A stretch of DNA of 43,535 bases, taken from Betaproteobacteria bacterium RIFCSPLOWO2_02_FULL_63_19 (GTDB lineage Bacteria > Pseudomonadota > Gammaproteobacteria > Burkholderiales > SG8-39). Positions 42,317 to 43,535 of this stretch are shown here, in pieces; the first letter of the stretch is position 1, and each line of letters begins with the position of its first letter. Below the pieces are notes generated by a model. That model made no database searches and had not been told where the DNA came from. It worked only from the letters and a program-made list of their open reading frames with translations. The translations under genes were made by a program, and so were the position numbers. The DNA lies in the NCBI GenBank assembly GCA_001770415.1, contig MEQX01000059.1:204-43738 (forward strand), given 5' to 3'.

Positions 42317-42677
42317 CCGGCCTCGTGCTTTGGACGAGACTCTCTAGCGGAATATGCAGCTTCTGGTGAAGGCTGCGGATCATCGCGAGCGACAACGGGC
42401 GCTGGCGATTGATAACTTCCGCAACCCTGCCCCGAGGGCCAATCAGCGGTTCAAGATCCTTTCGAGTGAGACTCATCTGTTCCATTCGAAACTTGATCGC
42501 ATCCACAGGATCGGGCGGATCAATGGGATGATGCGTTGACTCGTAGTTTTCGACTAGGACTAGCAGAACATCAAGGCGATCGCCATTCGGCGTGCCCGCC
42601 TTCGAGCCCCAGAGTCGCTCGATCTCCGACAGCGCTGCGTCGTAGTCCGCTTCAGTTCGAATGGGGCGAATGTTCAT
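42261..42677 (-). CDS. higA: HigA-type antitoxin
   Basis: A 138-residue helix-turn-helix antitoxin. The N-terminal half (IRTEADYDAALSEIERLWGS, GDRLDVLLVLVENYE) and the HTH (KFRMEQMSLTRKDLEPLIGPRGRVAEVINRQRPLSLAMIRSLH) are typical of the HigA group that pairs with HigB of the RelE fold. The ATG at 42677 lies inside the end of higB (26-nt overlap), so synthesis is coupled. The C-terminal tail ANKRFQRTGRRSAPARR is read from the attC-like site and is not part of the domain. It should neutralise HigB and repress the promoter upstream of higB. Confidence 0.9.
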   Translation of the reverse strand: MNIRPIRTEADYDAALSEIERLWGSKAGTPNGDRLDVLLVLVENYESTHHPIDPPDPVDAIKFRMEQMSLTRKDLEPLIGPRGRVAEVINRQRPLSLAMIRSLHQKLHIPLESLVQSTRPVANKRFQRTGRRSAPARR

Positions 42678-42981
42678 GTTGCACCTTTTCCGCATCAATG
42701 GAGTCATATTGCCCGTGGGTTCCAATGAACTTCACAAAGCAAGTTTGGCGCTCGTAATCAACTGAGACAACTAAGCGATATTTGTTTCCCGCCATGTTGA
42801 AGACAACCCTAGCGCCTTTAAGGATGCTGGCCGACCGAAACTGCGCTTTCACTTCTTGAGGGGTTCGCCACGAGGCTTTCGAGGCTTCGGCGTGCCAGGC
42901 TTCTATGGAGCCCTGAGCGTCCGCGTACCGCGGACTGCTCCGCCAGAACTGCCGAAGGGTTCGCTTCGCGATAACGCGCAT
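42652..42981 (-). CDS. higB: HigB-type mRNA interferase toxin
   Basis: A 109-residue RelE/HigB-fold toxin. It begins MRVIAKRTLRQFW and contains KASWRTPQEVKAQFRSASIL, RVVFNMAGNKYRLVVSVDY and VKFIGTHGQYDSIDAE, all typical of ribosome-dependent HigB endoribonucleases. The ATG at 42981 was chosen because homology starts there; a 17-codon upstream extension crosses the promoter. The promoter's -10 box ends only 5 nt before this ATG, so the message may have almost no leader. Toxin-first gene order is normal for HigBA. Confidence 0.9.
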   Translation of the reverse strand: MRVIAKRTLRQFWRSSPRYADAQGSIEAWHAEASKASWRTPQEVKAQFRSASILKGARVVFNMAGNKYRLVVSVDYERQTCFVKFIGTHGQYDSIDAEKVQHEHSPHSN

Positions 42982-42986
42982 GCGGC

Positions 42987-43015
42987 ATAATAGCGCGCTC
43001 CCGAAATGGGAGCAA
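42987..43015 (-). promoter_or_regulatory. higBA promoter with internal operator
   Basis: On the minus strand TTGCTC (plus 43010-43015), a 17-nt spacer and TATTAT (plus 42987-42992) form a good sigma-70 promoter. Between and partly over the -35 box lies the inverted repeat GCTCCC-ATTTC-GGGAGC (42997-43013). A dimeric HTH antitoxin bound there would block RNA polymerase, the standard autoregulation of such modules. Confidence 0.75.
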
Positions 43016-43039
43016 CTGCGCTCTGGGGGCAACGATAAG

Positions 43040-43091
43040 TTGACCGGCCTATTCTGATCGCCATTCGAAGCACAATGGCGATGGGCCGGTC
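43040..43091. repeat. Long two-part inverted repeat upstream of higBA
   Basis: TTGACCGGCC (43040-43049) pairs with GGCCGGTC (43084-43091), and TCGCCATT (43058-43065) with AATGGCGA (43074-43081). The result is a nested hairpin with an internal loop on one side. Its size and shape resemble an attC-type fold, but the outer boxes (GCGCAAC and GTTGCCC on the minus strand) do not fit the consensus. It could also be a regulatory or repeat element. Confidence 0.45.
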
Positions 43092-43128
43092 GAACGCCGG
43101 GTTGCGCGAGCCCGGCGGGGCACGGCGA

Positions 43129-43494
43129 CTATGGGAATTTTAGGAACGGTTGACAGCGACTACAAGCGCGCTGTGCGCGCCGTGGGCGCAGCCGAGGGCG
43201 CGTGGCGCTGGATTCGGGGCTGGATTGGGGGGCAGGTGTGTGGGGCAGAGCTTGGATCGAAGCCGTTGCCACCGAGGCGATCGTTGCGCTGATGCCCGTG
43301 ACGCGCACGGGATAGGCTTTGTTCTGCGTGCCGCCGTCTCCCAATTGGCCGGACTGATTACTTCCCCATGCCCGGAGCGTGCGATCCGGGCGCATGGCGA
43401 GCGTCCGGCCGGAACGGGTCGCGCACCGCCGACGGGTTGTGCTGCCGATCTTGGCCTGCTCCGCAGTCCATTGAGGATGCTCAGCGCGGCGCAA
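43129..43494 (-). pseudogene. RCC1-repeat protein fragment
   Basis: A 121-codon minus-strand frame in which one RCC1 repeat is clear: RTLAMRPDRTLRAWGSNQSGQLGDG followed by YPVRVTGIS, the classic WGSN..GQLGDG..PV.V.G pattern. Before and after it the frame loses similarity (Arg/Pro-rich, no further repeats), and neighbouring frames also hold scraps, so it has frameshifts. Full RCC1-repeat proteins have several such blades and are usually secreted in bacteria. The segment encoding DRTLRAWG is nearly identical in DNA to the fragment at 40440-40597. Confidence 0.6.
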
Positions 43495-43535
43495 TTGCAG
43501 CAGGTTAAAAGGCGGGGACCACGTGTCGTAACGGC

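Overview
The window is high-GC DNA with tightly packed, often overlapping genes. It looks like a Gram-negative proteobacterium, most likely an uncultivated beta- or gammaproteobacterium: secreted Msr proteins, an NrsF-type anti-sigma factor, an MXKDX Met-rich peptide and HigBA are all typical of that group. No rRNA, tRNA or CRISPR array was seen.

Region 1 (284-19966, minus strand) is the main discovery. Seven genes run pfaD-pfaA-pfaC-oleA-oleB-oleC-oleD, with junctions between an 11-nt overlap and a 16-nt gap. The first three encode an iterative polyunsaturated-fatty-acid (PUFA) synthase: enoyl reductase; KS-AT-ACP-ACP-KR-DH; KS-CLF-AT-DH-DH. The last four encode the complete OleABCD head-to-head condensation pathway to long-chain olefins: thiolase-like condensation, beta-ketoacid reduction, beta-lactone formation and decarboxylation. 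In Shewanella these two machineries sit at separate loci and together yield polyunsaturated hydrocarbons. Here they form one apparent operon, and PfaC lacks the C-terminal acyltransferase that myxobacterial homologues use to load PUFA onto glycerolipid. I infer a dedicated polyene-hydrocarbon factory.

Region 2 (20203-31612) holds an AhpD-like protein, a family-1 ABC importer operon (decayed binding-protein copy, intact binding protein, fused double permease, ornithine-cyclodeaminase-like enzyme, ATPase), an LVIVD beta-propeller protein, a luciferase-like flavin oxidoreductase and an isolated molybdenum hydroxylase large subunit.

Region 3 (31889-35804) is a periplasmic methionine-oxidation defence island: Met-rich MXKDX peptide, a decayed molybdopterin oxidoreductase fragment, a DUF1223 protein, exported MsrA and MsrB, and divergently an ECF sigma factor with its membrane anti-sigma NrsF. 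Three copies of one promoter motif, TGTAACC-N16-(C/T)GAAT, precede msrB, the DUF1223 gene and sigF, which fits a self-contained SigF regulon.

Region 4 (36259-40426, plus strand) has a gene split by an in-frame TGA. It reads as a 259-residue iodothyronine-deiodinase-like selenoprotein (Sec66, UxxC), with a SECIS-like hairpin 17 nt after the TGA. It is followed by an ArsS-type radical SAM protein and a fusion of a VTT/TVP38 membrane domain with a mercuric-reductase-like flavoprotein.

Region 5 (40440-43535) is rearranged accessory DNA: two RCC1-repeat remnants, a cupin, an ABM-like protein, a GFA gene whose 3' end is replaced by an antitoxin tail, an attC-like site and an intact higBA module with its own promoter and operator.
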